From Cherax quadricarinatus (Eukaryota; Arthropoda; Malacostraca; Decapoda; Parastacidae): a stretch of DNA of 64,000 nt. The translations under genes were made by a program, and so were the position numbers. Shown here piece after piece: positions 41,501 to 53,111 of the stretch. Positions within the stretch are counted from its first letter, which is position 1. Each line of letters starts with the position of its first letter. The stretch lies in NCBI RefSeq assembly GCF_038502225.1, contig NC_091391.1, positions 1,028,502 through 1,092,501 of the forward strand, read 5' to 3'. The notes beneath the pieces were generated by a model. That model was not told where the DNA came from. It did no database searches and saw only the letters and a list, made by a program, of their open reading frames with translations.

Positions 41501-44500
41501 TCCTGGGTTATATTCTCCTGGGTTATATTCTCCTGGGTTGTATTCTCCTGGGTTATATTCTCCTGGGTTATATTCTCCTGGGTTATATTCTCCTGGGTTA
41601 TATTCTTCTGGGTTATATTCTCCTGGGTTATATTCTCCTGGGTTATATTCTCCTGGGTTATATTCTCCTGGGTTATATTCTCCTGGGTTATATTCTCCTG
41701 GGTTATATTCTCCTGGGTTATATTCTCCTGGGTTATATTCTCCTGGGTTATATTCTCCTGGCTTATATTCTCCTGGGTTATATTCTGCTGGGTTATATTC
41801 TCCTGGGTTATATTCTCCTGGGTTATATTCTCCTGGGTTATATTCTCCTGGGTTATATTCTCCTGGGTTATATTCTCCTGGGTTATATTCTCCTGGGTTA
41901 TATTCTCCTGGGTTATATTCTCCTGGGTTATATTCTCCTGGGTTATATTCTCCTGGGTTATATTCTCCTGGGTTATATTCTCCTGGGTTATATTCTCCTG
42001 GGTTATATTCTCCTGGGTTATATTCTCCTGGGTTATATTCTCCTGGGTTATATTCTGCTGGGTTATATTCTGCTGGGTTATATTCTCCTGGGTTATATTC
42101 TCCTGGGTTATATTCTCCTGGGTTATATTCTCCTGGGTTATATTCTCCTGGGTTATATTCTCCTGGGTTATATTCTCCTGGGTTATATTCTCCTGGGTTA
42201 TATTCTCCTGGGTTATATTCTCCTGGGTTATATTCTCCTGGGTTATATTCTCCTGGGTTATATTCTCCTGGGTTATATTCTCCTGGGTTATATTCTGCTG
42301 GGTTATATTCTCCTGGGTTATATTCTCCTGGGTTATATTCTGCTGGGTTATATTCTCCTGGGTTATATTCTCCTGGGTTATATTCTGCTGGGTTATATTC
42401 TCCTGGGTTATATTCTCCTGGGTTATATTCTCCTGGGTTATATTCTGCTGGGTTATATTCTCCTGGGTTATATTCTCCTGGGTTATATTCTCCTGGGTTA
42501 TATTCTCCTGGGTTATATTCTCCTGGGTTATATTCTCCTGGGTTATATTCTCCTGGGTTATATTCTCCTGGGTTATATTCTCCTGGGTTATATTCTGGGT
42601 TATATTCTCCTGGGTTATATTCTCCTGGGTTATATTCTCCTGGGTTATATTCTCCTGGGTTATATTCTCTGGGTTATATTCCTGGGTTATATTCTCCTGG
42701 GTTATATTCTCCTGGGTTATATCTCTGGGTTATATTCCTGGGTTATATTCTCCTGGGTTATATTCTCCTGGGTTATATTCTCCTGGGTTATATTCTCCTG
42801 GGTTATATTCTCCTGGGTTATATTCTCCTGGGTTATATTCTCCTGGGTTATATTCTCCTGGGTTATATTCTCCTGGGTTATATTCTCCTGGGTTATATTC
42901 TCCTGGGTTATATTCTCCTGGGTTATATTCTCCTGGGTTATATTCTGCTGGGTTATATTCTCCTGGGTTATATTCTCCTGGGTTATATTCTCCTGGGTTA
43001 TATTCTCCTGGGTTATATTCTCCTGGGTTATATTCTCCTGGGTTATATTCTCCTGGGTTATATTCTCCTGGGTTATATTCTCCTGGGTTATATTCTCCTG
43101 GGTTATATTCTCCTGGGTTATATTCTCCTGGGTTATATTCTGCTGGGTTATATTCTCCTGGGTTATATTCTCCTGGGTTATATTCTCCTGGGTTATATTC
43201 TCCTGGGTTATATTCTCCTGGGTTATATTCTCCTGGGTTATATTCTCCTGGGTTATATTCTCCTGGGTTATATTCTCCTGGGTTATATTCTCCTGGGTTA
43301 TATTCTCCTGGGTTATATTCTCCTGGGTTATATTCTCCTGGGTTATATTCTCCTGGGTTATATTCTCCTGGGTTATATTCTCCTGGGTTATATTCTCCTG
43401 GGTTATATTCTCCTGGGTTATATTCTCCTGGGTTATATTCTCCTGGGTTATATTCTCCTGGGTTATATTCTCCTGGGTTATATTCTCCTGGGTTATATTC
43501 TCCTGGGTTATATTCTCCTGGGTTATATTCTCCTGGGTTATATTCTCCTGGGTTATATTCTCCTGGGTTATATTCTCCTGGGTTATATTCTCCTGGGTTA
43601 TATTCTCCTGGGTTATATTCTCCTGGGTTATATTCTCCTGGGTTATATTCTCCTGGGTTATATTCTCCTGGGTTATATTCTCCTGGGTTATATTCTCCTG
43701 GGTTATATTCTCCTGGGTTATATTCTCCTGGGTTATATTCTCCTGGGTTATATTCTCCTGGGTTATATTCTCCTGGGTTATATTCTCCTGGGTTATATTC
43801 TCCTGGGTTATATTCTCCTGGGTTATATTCTCCTGGGTTATATTCTCCTGGGTTATATTCTCCTGGGTTATATTCTCCTGGGTTATATTCTCCTGGGTTA
43901 TATTCTCCTGGGTTATATTCTCCTGGGTTATATTCTCCTGGGTTATATTCTCCTGGGTTATATTCTCCTGGGTTATATTCTCCTGGGTTATATTCTCCTG
44001 GGTTATATTCTCCTGGGTTATATTCTCCTGGGTTATATTCTCCTGGGTTATATTCTCCTGGGTTATATTCTCCTGGGTTATATTCTCCTGGGTTATATTC
44101 TCCTGGGTTATATTCTCCTGGGTTATATTCTCCTGGGTTATATTCTCCTGGGTTATATTCTCCTGGGTTATATTCTCCTGGGTTATATTCTCCTGGGTTA
44201 TATTCTCCTGGGTTATATTCTCCTGGGTTATATTCTCCTGGGTTATATTCTCCTGGGTTATATTCTCCTGGGTTATATTCTCCTGGGTTATATTCTCCTG
44301 GGTTATATTCTCCTGGGTTATATTCTCCTGGGTTATATTCTCCTGGGTTATATTCTCCTGGGTTATATTCTCCTGGGTTATATTCTCCTGGGTTATATTC
44401 TCCTGGGTTATATTCTCCTGGGTTATATTCCTGGGTTATATTCTCCTGGGTTATATTCTCCTGGGTTATATTCTCCTGGGTTATATTCTCCTGGGTTATA

Positions 44501-45745
44501 TTCTCCTGGGTTATATTCTCCTGGGTTATATTCTCCTGGGTTATATTCTCCTGGGTTATATTCTCCTGGGTTATATTCTCCTGGGTTATATTCTCCTGGG
44601 TTATATTCTCCTGGGTTATATTCTCCTGGGTTATATTCTCCTGGGTTATATTCTCCTGGGTTATATTCTCCTGGGTTATATTCTCCTGGGTTATATTCTC
44701 CTGGGTTATATTCTCCTGGCTTATATTCTCCTGGGTTATATTCTCCTGGGTTATATTCTCCTGGGTTATATTCTCCTGGCTTATATTCTCCTGGGTTATA
44801 TTCTCCTGGGTTATATTCTCCTGGGTTATATTCTCCTGGGTTATATTCTCCTGGGTTATATTCTCCTGGGTTATATTCTCCTGGGTTATATTCTCCTGGG
44901 TTATATTCTCCTGGGTTATATTCTCCTGGGTTATATTCTCCTGGGTTATATTCTCCTGGCTTATATTCTCCTGGGTTATATTCTCCTGGGTTATATTCTC
45001 CTGGGTTATATTCTCCTGGCTTATATTCTCCTGGGTTATATTCTCCTGGGTTATATTCTCCTGGGTTATATTCTCCTGGGTTATATTCTCCTGGGTTATA
45101 TTCTCCTGGGTTATATTCTCCTGGGTTATATTCTCCTGGGTTATATTCTCCTGGGTTATATTCTCCTGGGTTATATTCTCCTGGGTTATATTCTCCTGGG
45201 TTATATTCTCCTGGGTTATATTCTCCTGGCTTATATTCTCCTGGGTTATATTCTCCTGGGTTATATTCTCCTGGGTTATATTCTCCTGGGTTATATTCTC
45301 CTGGGTTATATTCTCCTGGGTTATATTCTCCTGGGTTATATTCTCCTGGGTTATATTCTCCTGGGTTATATTCTCCTGGGTTATATTCTCCTGGGTTATA
45401 TTCTCCTGGGTTATATTCTCCTGGGTTATATTCTCCTGGGTTATATTCTCCTGGGTTATATTCTCCTGGGTTATATTCTCCTGGGTTATATTCTCCTGGG
45501 TTATATTCTCCTGGCTTATATTCTCCTGGGTTATATTCTCCTGGGTTATATTCTCCTGGGTTATATTCTCCTGGCTTATATTCTCCTGGGTTATATTCTC
45601 CTGGGTTATATTCTCCTGGGTTATATTCTCCTGGGTTATATTCTCCTGGGTTATATTCTCCTGGGTTATATTCTCCTGGGTTATATTCTCCTGGGTTATA
45701 TTCTCCTGGGTTATATTCTCCTGGGTTATATTCTCCCGGGTTGTT
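38526..45745. repeat. 15-bp megasatellite (about 480 copies)
   Basis: Unit TGGGTTATATTCTCC. The left part (38526-42590) has variants TGCTGGG, TGGCTTA, GGTTGTATT and TTCTTCTG in higher-order patterns, including a 390-bp repeat (variant cluster at 39071 and again at 39461). An irregular patch at 42590-42735 has 12-13-bp units. The core 43146-44425 is about 85 successive identical units. A short unit at about 44430 shifts the phase. The right part has sparse TGGCTTA variants. Stop-free, with open frames on both strands. Confidence 0.96.
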
Positions 45746-45921
45746 AAACAGAGCAGTGTTAAGGTGGTGGTATGAGAGAACAGGGAAGTCCAGTCGTATG
45801 TCACACTCCAGTGAGTGTTACAACGAAAGTTACCTTGAACACTATGTGGGAAACTATTGTAAGAGTGTTGTGTGTGTTTGTGACTCACAACAACACACAC
45901 ACACACACATACACACACACA
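45746..45921. other. no gene seen
   Basis: Unique-looking spacer ending in a short (AC)n run (about 45893-45920). Confidence 0.4.
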
Positions 45922-46050
45922 GGAACCATACATAGCTTTAAGATGAGGTATGATAAAGTTCATGGAGCAGGGGGTGAGAGGACCTGGTAGCACTCAGTGA
46001 ACAGGAGGGGCCAGGAGCTGAGTCTCGACCCCTGCAACCACAATTAGGTG
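45922..46050 (+). mobile_element. CR1/L2-like LINE 3' end
   Basis: CATACATAGCTTTAAGATGA, GGTATGATAAAGTTCATGGA, AGGAGGGGCCAGGAGCTGAG and CGACCCCTGCAACCACAATT, then AGGTGAGTAC. Same 3' end as 46310-46460. Confidence 0.8.

Positions 46051-46131
<81 letters not shown>
46051..46131. repeat. (AC)n microsatellite at a LINE tail
   Basis: About 40 AC dinucleotides directly after the LINE end AGGTGAGTAC. Confidence 0.97.
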
Positions 46132-46134
<3 letters not shown>

Positions 46135-46136
<2 letters not shown>

Positions 46137-46460
46137 AAATACTGAGAGGAATAGACAAGGTGGACAGAGACAGGATGTTCCAGAGACTGGACACAGTAAC
46201 AAGGGGACACAGTTGGAAGCTGAAGACACAGATGAATCACAGGGATGTTAGGAAGTATTTCTTCAGCCACAGAGTAGTCATTAAGTGGAATAGTTTGGGA
46301 AGCGATGTAGTGGAGGCAGGATCCATACATAGCTTTAAGCAGAGGTATGATAAAGCTCACGGCTCAGGGAGAGTGACCTAGTAGCGATCAGTGAAGAGGC
46401 GGGGCCAGGAGCTCGGACTCGACCCCCGCAACCTCAACTAGGTGAGTACAACTAGGTGAG
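46135..46460 (+). pseudogene. LINE RT C-terminus plus 3' end
   Basis: The plus frame has DRDRMFQRLDTVTRGHSWKL, HRDVRKYFFSHRVVIKWNSL and GSDVVEAGSIHSFKQRYDKA, then a stop. RDVRKYFF...W N SL...V.A.SI.SFK is the standard C-terminal tail of CR1/L2-like LINE proteins. The 3' region AACTAGGTGAGTAC is duplicated before a short (AC)n. 5'-truncated, immediately following the previous LINE tail. Confidence 0.82.
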
Positions 46461-46917
46461 TACACACACACACACACACTGTAAGTACGTGCCGGTAAGT
46501 CCCAGGAGGTTGGGGGTCAGGTCACAAGAAGTTGTGGGCAGCCAAGGACCACTGAGACTTACATTACAACGCACAAGCCACCTACCTTTCAGTACATAAT
46601 AAACCCACACATAATTCCACACAAAATTACACACAAAATTACACACACACACACACACACACACACATATCCAGACTCACACATACACTCCCCCCCTCAC
46701 CACCGACATCTCACTACTTCCCCTGATCCCTCCCCTCCCTCGATCACCCTCCCCTCCCCCATTCACCCTAAACCCTCCCCACCCCTCCCCACTCCTCTCC
46801 CACATAGCCACAGTTCCTCCACTACTTCACCCCCCCACACTCTGACATACACACTACTAACCTAACATACAGAACTACATAGGTTTCCCACTCTGAGGCA
46901 ATCAGGATAAAACAAAA
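46461..46917 (+). other. C-rich leader before LINE ORF1
   Basis: Two short (AC)n runs (about 46463-46480 and 46643-46667), then a pyrimidine-rich stretch (46690-46840, CCCTCCCCTCC-type words). It probably includes the 5' untranslated region of the LINE that follows. No coding sequence supported. Confidence 0.4.
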
Positions 46918-47934
46918 ATGGGTTGCCAGAGAGCAACAAGAAAAACCAAGGGACAGGAGGAGGAAACTGCAAAGGAAGATTGGGCAGCAGAGCTCATAAA
47001 AAGGGATCATGAATGGGAAAAGAAACTAGAAGAACTTAGCATGAGAATGGAAGAGAGGATAGATATGAAAAGCAGGAAGTGGGAGGTGCATGTCAAAGCA
47101 GCAGAAGCTAGGATACAGAGTTTAGAAGAGGAATTGAAAAATCTGAAACAGCCTAAAGAACTAAAGAACATTTTGGGATTGACAACAGAGACTGCTACCT
47201 CAGCCACAAATAAGGGGACTGTAGGGAAAGAAGGAGCAAAACTGCATGGAGAAGCTCTATCAGAGGAGACTGTAGCAAATGAAAGAGCTAAGCTTTATGT
47301 GGAGGCCCTAACAGACAACAACAGAGCCCAAGGAAAGCCGAGAAGGGAAAATGACAGGCCACTGAGCCCAAGTACATTAGCCAGTGAAACTGATGAAAGG
47401 AAAGCTGCAGTGGAGGAAACCAAATTAAATGAGGGGATACACAGGGATATGCAGTGGGAGAATGAAAGGGTGAGGTCAGTCTTTGTGTATGGGCTCCAGG
47501 AAGTTGAAGGGGAAACTTATGAAGCAAGAAAACAAGGGGGAAAAAAAAGCAATTGAAAGCATCATGAAAGCAATAGGAGAAGACGACATGACCCAGCTTG
47601 AAAATTTTCGGAGAATAGGGGGGTTTGTAAAAAAAAGACCCGGCCAGTGAGAGTGACCTTCAAGGCAGAAGCGACTCGGACCAGGATCCTGCAGGAGAAA
47701 GCATGATTATGGGACATGCCGGCATACAGGAAGGTGTATCTCGACTGCGACAAAACACAAGAAGAAAGGCAGAAACTGAGAGAGATGGTACAAAGGCAAA
47801 AGGAGGAAAGAGGGGGGATGGAAAAGACAGACAGGAGATCCCAGACCCAGGAAGAAGATCAAATACAGCCTCCCTCACAACTTCCTATAGAAGCCTCCCA
47901 ACCAGGTCAACCCCAGTGCAACCAAACACTCTAA
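46918..47934 (+). pseudogene. LINE ORF1 (coiled-coil nucleic-acid-binding protein), disrupted
   Basis: The first open part, 46918-47556, has a heptad-rich helical region (residues about 20-85, WEKKLEELSMRMEERIDMKS and ARIQSLEEELKNL). It reaches ENERVRSVFVYGLQEVEG and stops just after a G5A8 run (about 47536-47547). In a shifted frame it continues AIESIMKAIGEDDMTQLENF / RRIGGFVKKR. A second shift at the A8 run near 47630 gives RPVRVTFKAEATRTRIL, then an in-frame TGA (about 47704). MPAYRKVYLDCDKTQEERQK follows, to the stop at 47934. The order coiled coil, RRM-like strand (VFVYGL), then VRVTF..E.TR..IL is that of LINE ORF1 chaperone proteins. Both shifts lie in homopolymers and could be sequence errors. 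Confidence 0.75.
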
Positions 47935-49432
47935 ATCAAAACACCCATGCCACATCCAATGCCCCCACCCACTACATTACAAACTCCACCCCCACAGCAA
48001 CAACCCATAGTTCTTTACCAGGTCTCCCACTTCCCCAACCCCAATATACCTCCCAGACCACAGTCTTAGAAAAGAAGTTGAAGGTGTGGTATACAAATGC
48101 AGATGGAATAACAAACAAGTATGAGGAGTGGCACGAAAGAATCAAAGAGACATCCCCAGACATAATAGCACTCACAGAAACAAAACTCACCAGAATAATA
48201 ACAGATTCAATCTTTCCATCCGGATATCAAATCCTCAGGAAAGACAGAGGGATGAGAGGGGGAGGAGGAGTTGCACTGCTCATTAAAAACCAGTGGGGTT
48301 TTGAGAAAATGGAAGGAATGGATGGCACAGGCGAAAGGGACTACTTAGTAGGAACAATCCAGTCTGAGGGACATAAGGTGATAATTGCAGTAATGTACAA
48401 CCCACCACAGAACTGCAGGAGGCCAAGAGAAGAATACGATGAGAGCAACAGAGCAATGATCGACACACTAGCCGAGGTGGCCAGGAGAGCATACATGGGG
48501 GGAGCAAAGTTACTAGTTATGGGTGATTTCAATCACAAGGAGATTGACTGGGAAAACCTGGAGCCCCATGGGGGTCCCGAAACATGGAGAGCCATGATGG
48601 ATGTGGTACTGGAAAACCTCATGCATCAACATGTTAGAGACACTACCAGAGAGAGGAAAGGATGAACCAGCAAGGCTGGACCTTGTATTCACCATGAGTA
48701 GTTCGGACATCGAGGGTATCATGTATGAAAGGCCCCTGGGAGCTAGTGATCATGTGGTTCTGTGCTTCGACTACATAGTTGAGCTCCAAGTGGAGAGAGT
48801 AGCAGGAATAGGCTGGGAAAAACCAAACTACAAAAGGGGGAACTACCCAGGCATGAGGAACTTCCTTCAAGACATTCAGTGGGAGAGGGAACTGACAGGA
48901 AAACCAGTACAAGAAATGATGGACTATGTAGCAACAAAATGCAAGGAGGCAGAGGAGAGGTTTGTTCCCAAGGGAAACAGAAATAATGGGAAGAACAGAA
49001 CGAGTCCTTGGTTCACCCAAAGGCGTAGGGAGGCAAAAACTAGGTGTACTAGAGAATGGAAAAGGTACAGAAGACAGAGAACTCAGGAAAATAAAGAAAT
49101 CAGCCGAAGAGCCAGAAACAAATATGCACAGATAAGAAGGGAGGCTCAGAGACAGTATGAAAATGACATAGCATCAAAAGTAAAGACTGACCCGAAGCTG
49201 TTGTACAGCCACATCAGGAGGAAAACAACAGTCAAGGACCAGGTAATCAGACTGAGGAAGGGTGATGGGGAATTCACAAGAAACGACCGAGAGGTTTGTC
49301 AGGAGCTCAACACGAGATTTAAAGAGGTATTTACAGTGGAAACCAGTAGGACTCCAGGAAATCAGAACAGGGGGGCACACCAGCAAGTGCTGGATGAGGT
49401 ACATATAACCAAGGAGGAGGTGAAGAACACTT
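47935..49432 (+). pseudogene. LINE ORF2, endonuclease part, 3'-truncated
   Basis: The apurinic-like endonuclease shows KVWYTNADGITNKYEEWHER (catalytic Asn), DIIALTETKL (catalytic Glu), GGGVALLIKN, GDFNHKEIDW and, after a frameshift at about 48655, RLDLVFT and GASDHVVLCF (Asp-His). A linker follows (RRARNKYAQIRREAQRQYEN, SHIRRKTTVKDQVIRLRKGD). The frame ends at 49432, where the 73-bp array starts, before the RT. RLDLVFT and SDH wording is of the CR1 style. The open frame on plus from 47703 overlaps ORF1 out of frame at its start, so the true ORF2 start is uncertain. Missing the 3' part is unusual for LINEs, which normally lose the 5' part. Confidence 0.8.
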
Positions 49433-50095
49433 AATACAGTGTTGCACATGTGTTGCAAGAGCCTCCCTGGGTGTGTAGGTTAACGTTGCAACACAGGTGA
49501 AACTTAATACAGTGTTGCACATGTATTGCAAGTGCCTCCCTGGGTGTGTAGGTTAATGTTGCAACACAGGAGAAACTTAATACAGTGTTGCACATGTGTT
49601 GCAAGAGCCTCCCTGGGTGTGTAGGTTAATGTTGCAACACAGGAGAAAGTTAATACAGTGTTGCACATGTATTGCAAGTGCCTCCCTGGGTGTGTAGGTT
49701 AATGTTGCAACACAGGAGAAAGTTAATACAGTGTTGCAAGTGCCTCCCTGGGTGTGTAGGTTAATGTTGCAACACAGGAGAAAGTTAATACAGTGTTGCA
49801 AGTGCCTCCCTGGGTGTGTAGGTTAATGTTGCAACACAGGAGAAAGTTAATACAGTGTTGCAAGTGCCTCCCTGGGTGTGTAGGTTAATGTTGCAACACA
49901 GGAGAAAGTTAATACAGTGTTGCAAGTGCCTCCCTGGGTGTGTAGGTTAATGTTGCAACACAGGAGAAAGTTAATACAGTGTTGCAAGTGCCTCCCTGGG
50001 TGTGTAGGTTAATGTTGCAACACAGGAGAAAGTTAATACAGTGTTGCAAGTGCCTCCCTGGGTGTGTAGGTTAATGTTGCAACACACCACTAGTG
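49431..50095. repeat. 73/62-bp tandem repeat
   Basis: Four 73-bp units (TTAATACAGTGTTGCACATG ... GTTGCAACACAGGAGAAA) and then five or six 62-bp units lacking CACATGTGTTG (11 bp). Starts of TTAATAC lie at 49431, 49504, 49577, 49650, 49723, 49785. TGTTGCA and TGCAACA words are mutually inverted within each unit. Confidence 0.93.
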
Positions 50096-50149
50096 TTGAA
50101 AGAGACGCAGGTAACCTCGCTAGGTACCTGTTAATACATTAAGTCAGTG

Positions 50150-50177
50150 AACCAAGGTTGCTACTGCAACCTTGGTT
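50150..50177. repeat. 12-bp perfect hairpin at array edge
   Basis: AACCAAGGTTGC at 50150-50161 and GCAACCTTGGTT at 50166-50177 with a 4-nt loop, immediately left of the 82-bp array. Confidence 0.9.
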
Positions 50178-52985
50178 CTGCAACCACAGTAACAACCACT
50201 ACAAGTGAACCTTGCAAGTCTAACAAGGTTGTTAGTACAGTGGTACTCTCATTGTTACCTCACAACCACAGTAACAACCACTACAAGTGAACCTTGCAAG
50301 TCTAACAAGGTTGTTAGTACAGTGGTACCCTCATTGTTACCTCACAACCACAGAAACAACCACTACAAGTGAACCTTGCAAGTCTAACAAGGTTGTTAGT
50401 ACAGTGGTACCCTCATTGTTACCTCACAACCACAGTAACAACCACTACAAGTGAACCTTGCAAGTCTAACAAGGTTGTTAGTACAGTGGTACCCTCATTG
50501 TTACCTCACAACCACAGTAACAACCACTACAAGTGAACCTTGCAAGTCTAACAAGGTTGTTAGTACAGTGGTACCCTCATTGTTACCTCACAACCACAGT
50601 AACAACCACTACAAGTGAACCTTGCAAGTCTAACAAGGTTGTTAGTACAGTGGTACCCTCATTGTTACCTCACAACCACAGTAACAACCACTACAAGTGA
50701 ACCTTGCAAGTCTAACAGGGTTGTTAGTACAGTGGTACTCTCATTGTTACCTCACAACCACAGTAACAACCACTACAAGTGAACCTTGCAAGTCTAACAA
50801 GGTTGTTAGTACAGTGGTACTCTCATTGTTACCTCACAACCACAGTAACAACCACTACAAGTGAACCTTGCAAGTCTAACAGGGTTGTTAGTACAGTGGT
50901 ACTCTCATTGTTACCTCACAACCACAGTAACAACCACTACAAGTGAACCTTGCAAGTCTAACAAGGTTGTTAGTACAGTGGTACTCTCATTGTTACCTCA
51001 CAACCACAGTAACAACCACTACAAGTGAACCTTGCAAGTCTAACAAGGTTGTTAGTACAGTGGTACCCTCATTGTTACCTCACAACCACAGTAACAACCA
51101 CTACAAGTGAACCTTGCAAGTCTAACAAGGTTGTTAGTACAGTGGTACCCTCATTGTTACCTCACAACCACAGTAACCACTACAAGTGAACCTTGCAAGT
51201 CTAACAAGGTTGTTAGTACAGTGGTACCCTCATTGTTACCTCACAACCACAGTAACAACCACTACAAGTGAACCTTGCAAGTCTAACAGGGTTGTTAGTA
51301 CAGTGGTACCCTCATTGTTACCTCACAACCACAGTAACAACCACTACAAGTGAACCTTGCAAGTCTAACAGGGTTGTTAGTACAGTGGTACTCTCATTGT
51401 TACCTCACAACCACAGTAACAACCACTACAAGTGAACCTTGCAAGTCTAACAAGGTTGTTAGTACAGTGGTACCCTCATTGTTACCTCACAACCACAGTA
51501 ACAACCACTACAAGTGAACCTTGCAAGTCTAACAGGGTTGTTAGTACAGTGGTACTCTCATTGTTACCTCACAACCACAGTAACAACCACTACAAGTGAA
51601 CCTTGCAAGTCTAACAAGGTTGTTAGTACAGTGGTACTCTCATTGTTACCTCACAACCACAGTAACAACCACTACAAGTGAACCTTGCAAGTCTAACAGG
51701 GTTGTTAGTACAGTGGTACTCTCATTGTTACCTCACAACCACAGTAACAACCACTACAAGTGAACCTTGCAAGTCTAACAAGGTTGTTAGTACAGTGGTA
51801 CCCTCATTGTTACCTCACAACCACAGTAACAACCACTACAAGTGAACCTTGCAAGTCTAACAGGGTTGTTAGTACAGTGGTACTCTCATTGTTACCTCAC
51901 AACCACAGTAACAACCACTACAAGTGAACCTTGCAAGTCTAACAAGGTTGTTAGTACAGTGGTACCCTCATTGTTACCTCACAACCACAGTAACAACCAC
52001 TACAAGTGAACCTTGCAAGTCTAACAGGGTTGTTAGTACAGTGGTACTCTCATTGTTACCTCACAACCACAGTAACAACCACTACAAGTGAACCTTGCAA
52101 GTCTAACAAGGTTGTTAGTACAGTGGTACCCTCATTGTTACCTCACAACCACAGTAACAACCACTACAAGTGAACCTTGCAAGTCTAACAAGGTTGTTAG
52201 TACAGTGGTACTCTCATTGTTACCTCACAACCACAGTAACAACCACTACAAGTGAACCTTGCAAGTCTAACAAGGTTGTTAGTACAGTGGTACCCTCATT
52301 GTTACCTCACAACCACAGTAACAACCACTACAAGTGAAACTTGCAAGTCTAACAAGGTTGTTAGTACAGTGGTACTCTCATTGTTACCTCACAACCACAG
52401 TAACAACCACTACAAGTGAACCTTGCAAGTCTAACAGGGTTGTTAGTACAGTGGTACTCTCATTGTTACCTCACAACCACAGTAACAACCACTACAAGTG
52501 AACATTGCAAGTCTAACAAGGTTGTTAGTACAGTGGTACTCTCATTGTTACCTCACAACCACAGTAACAACCACTACAAGTGAACCTTGCAAGTCTAACA
52601 AGGTTGTTAGTACAGTGGTACCCTCATTGTTACCTCACAACCACAGTAACAACCACTACAAGTGAACCTTGCAAGTCTAACAAGGTTGTTAGTACAGTGG
52701 TACTCTCATTGTTACCTCACAACCACAGTAACAACCACACAAGTGAACCTTGCAAGTCTAACAAGGTTGTTAGTACAGTGGTACCCTCATTGTTACCTCA
52801 CAACCACAGTAACAACCACTACAAGTGAACCTTGCAAGTCTAACAAGGTTGTTAGTACAGTGGTACTCTCATTGTTACCTCACAACCACAGTAACAACCA
52901 CTACAAGTGAACCTTGCAAGTCTAACAAGGTTGTTAGTACAGTGGTACCCTCATTGTTACCTCACAACCACAGTAACAACCACTA
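50178..52985. repeat. 82-bp tandem repeat (about 34 copies)
   Basis: Unit with CAACCACAGTAACAACCACT, ACAAGTGAACCTTGCAAGTC, TAACAAGGTTGTTAGTACAG and TGGTACCCTCATTGTTACCT, then CA. AACCTTG and CAAGGTT are inverted in each unit and could form a hairpin. Two variant sites (AACAAGG/AACAGGG and GGTACC/GGTACT) alternate along the array. A few units have short deletions (about 51176, 52737). Confidence 0.95.
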
Positions 52986-53111
52986 CAATAACCACTAACC
53001 ACAGTATAACATACACTACCGACAAGCCACAAGCACAGATTCGTTTCTATATTTCGAAATGTATCGCCTACACAGTAGGCGTAACGTGCAAAGAGCACCG
53101 TATCGTGAACA
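52986..53111. other. unique junction between two arrays
   Basis: 126 bp that belong to neither array, with the inverted word GCCTAC-ACA-GTAGGC at about 53069-53083. It supplies the ATG for the long artefact frame over the 18-bp satellite. Confidence 0.5.

Noticed and set aside
35828..45775. A 3315-codon open frame spanning two satellites
   Set aside because: It begins in antisense LINE sequence and crosses the 21/15-bp and 15-bp arrays, whose units contain no stop. Other frames and strands are equally open, so there is no coding signal.
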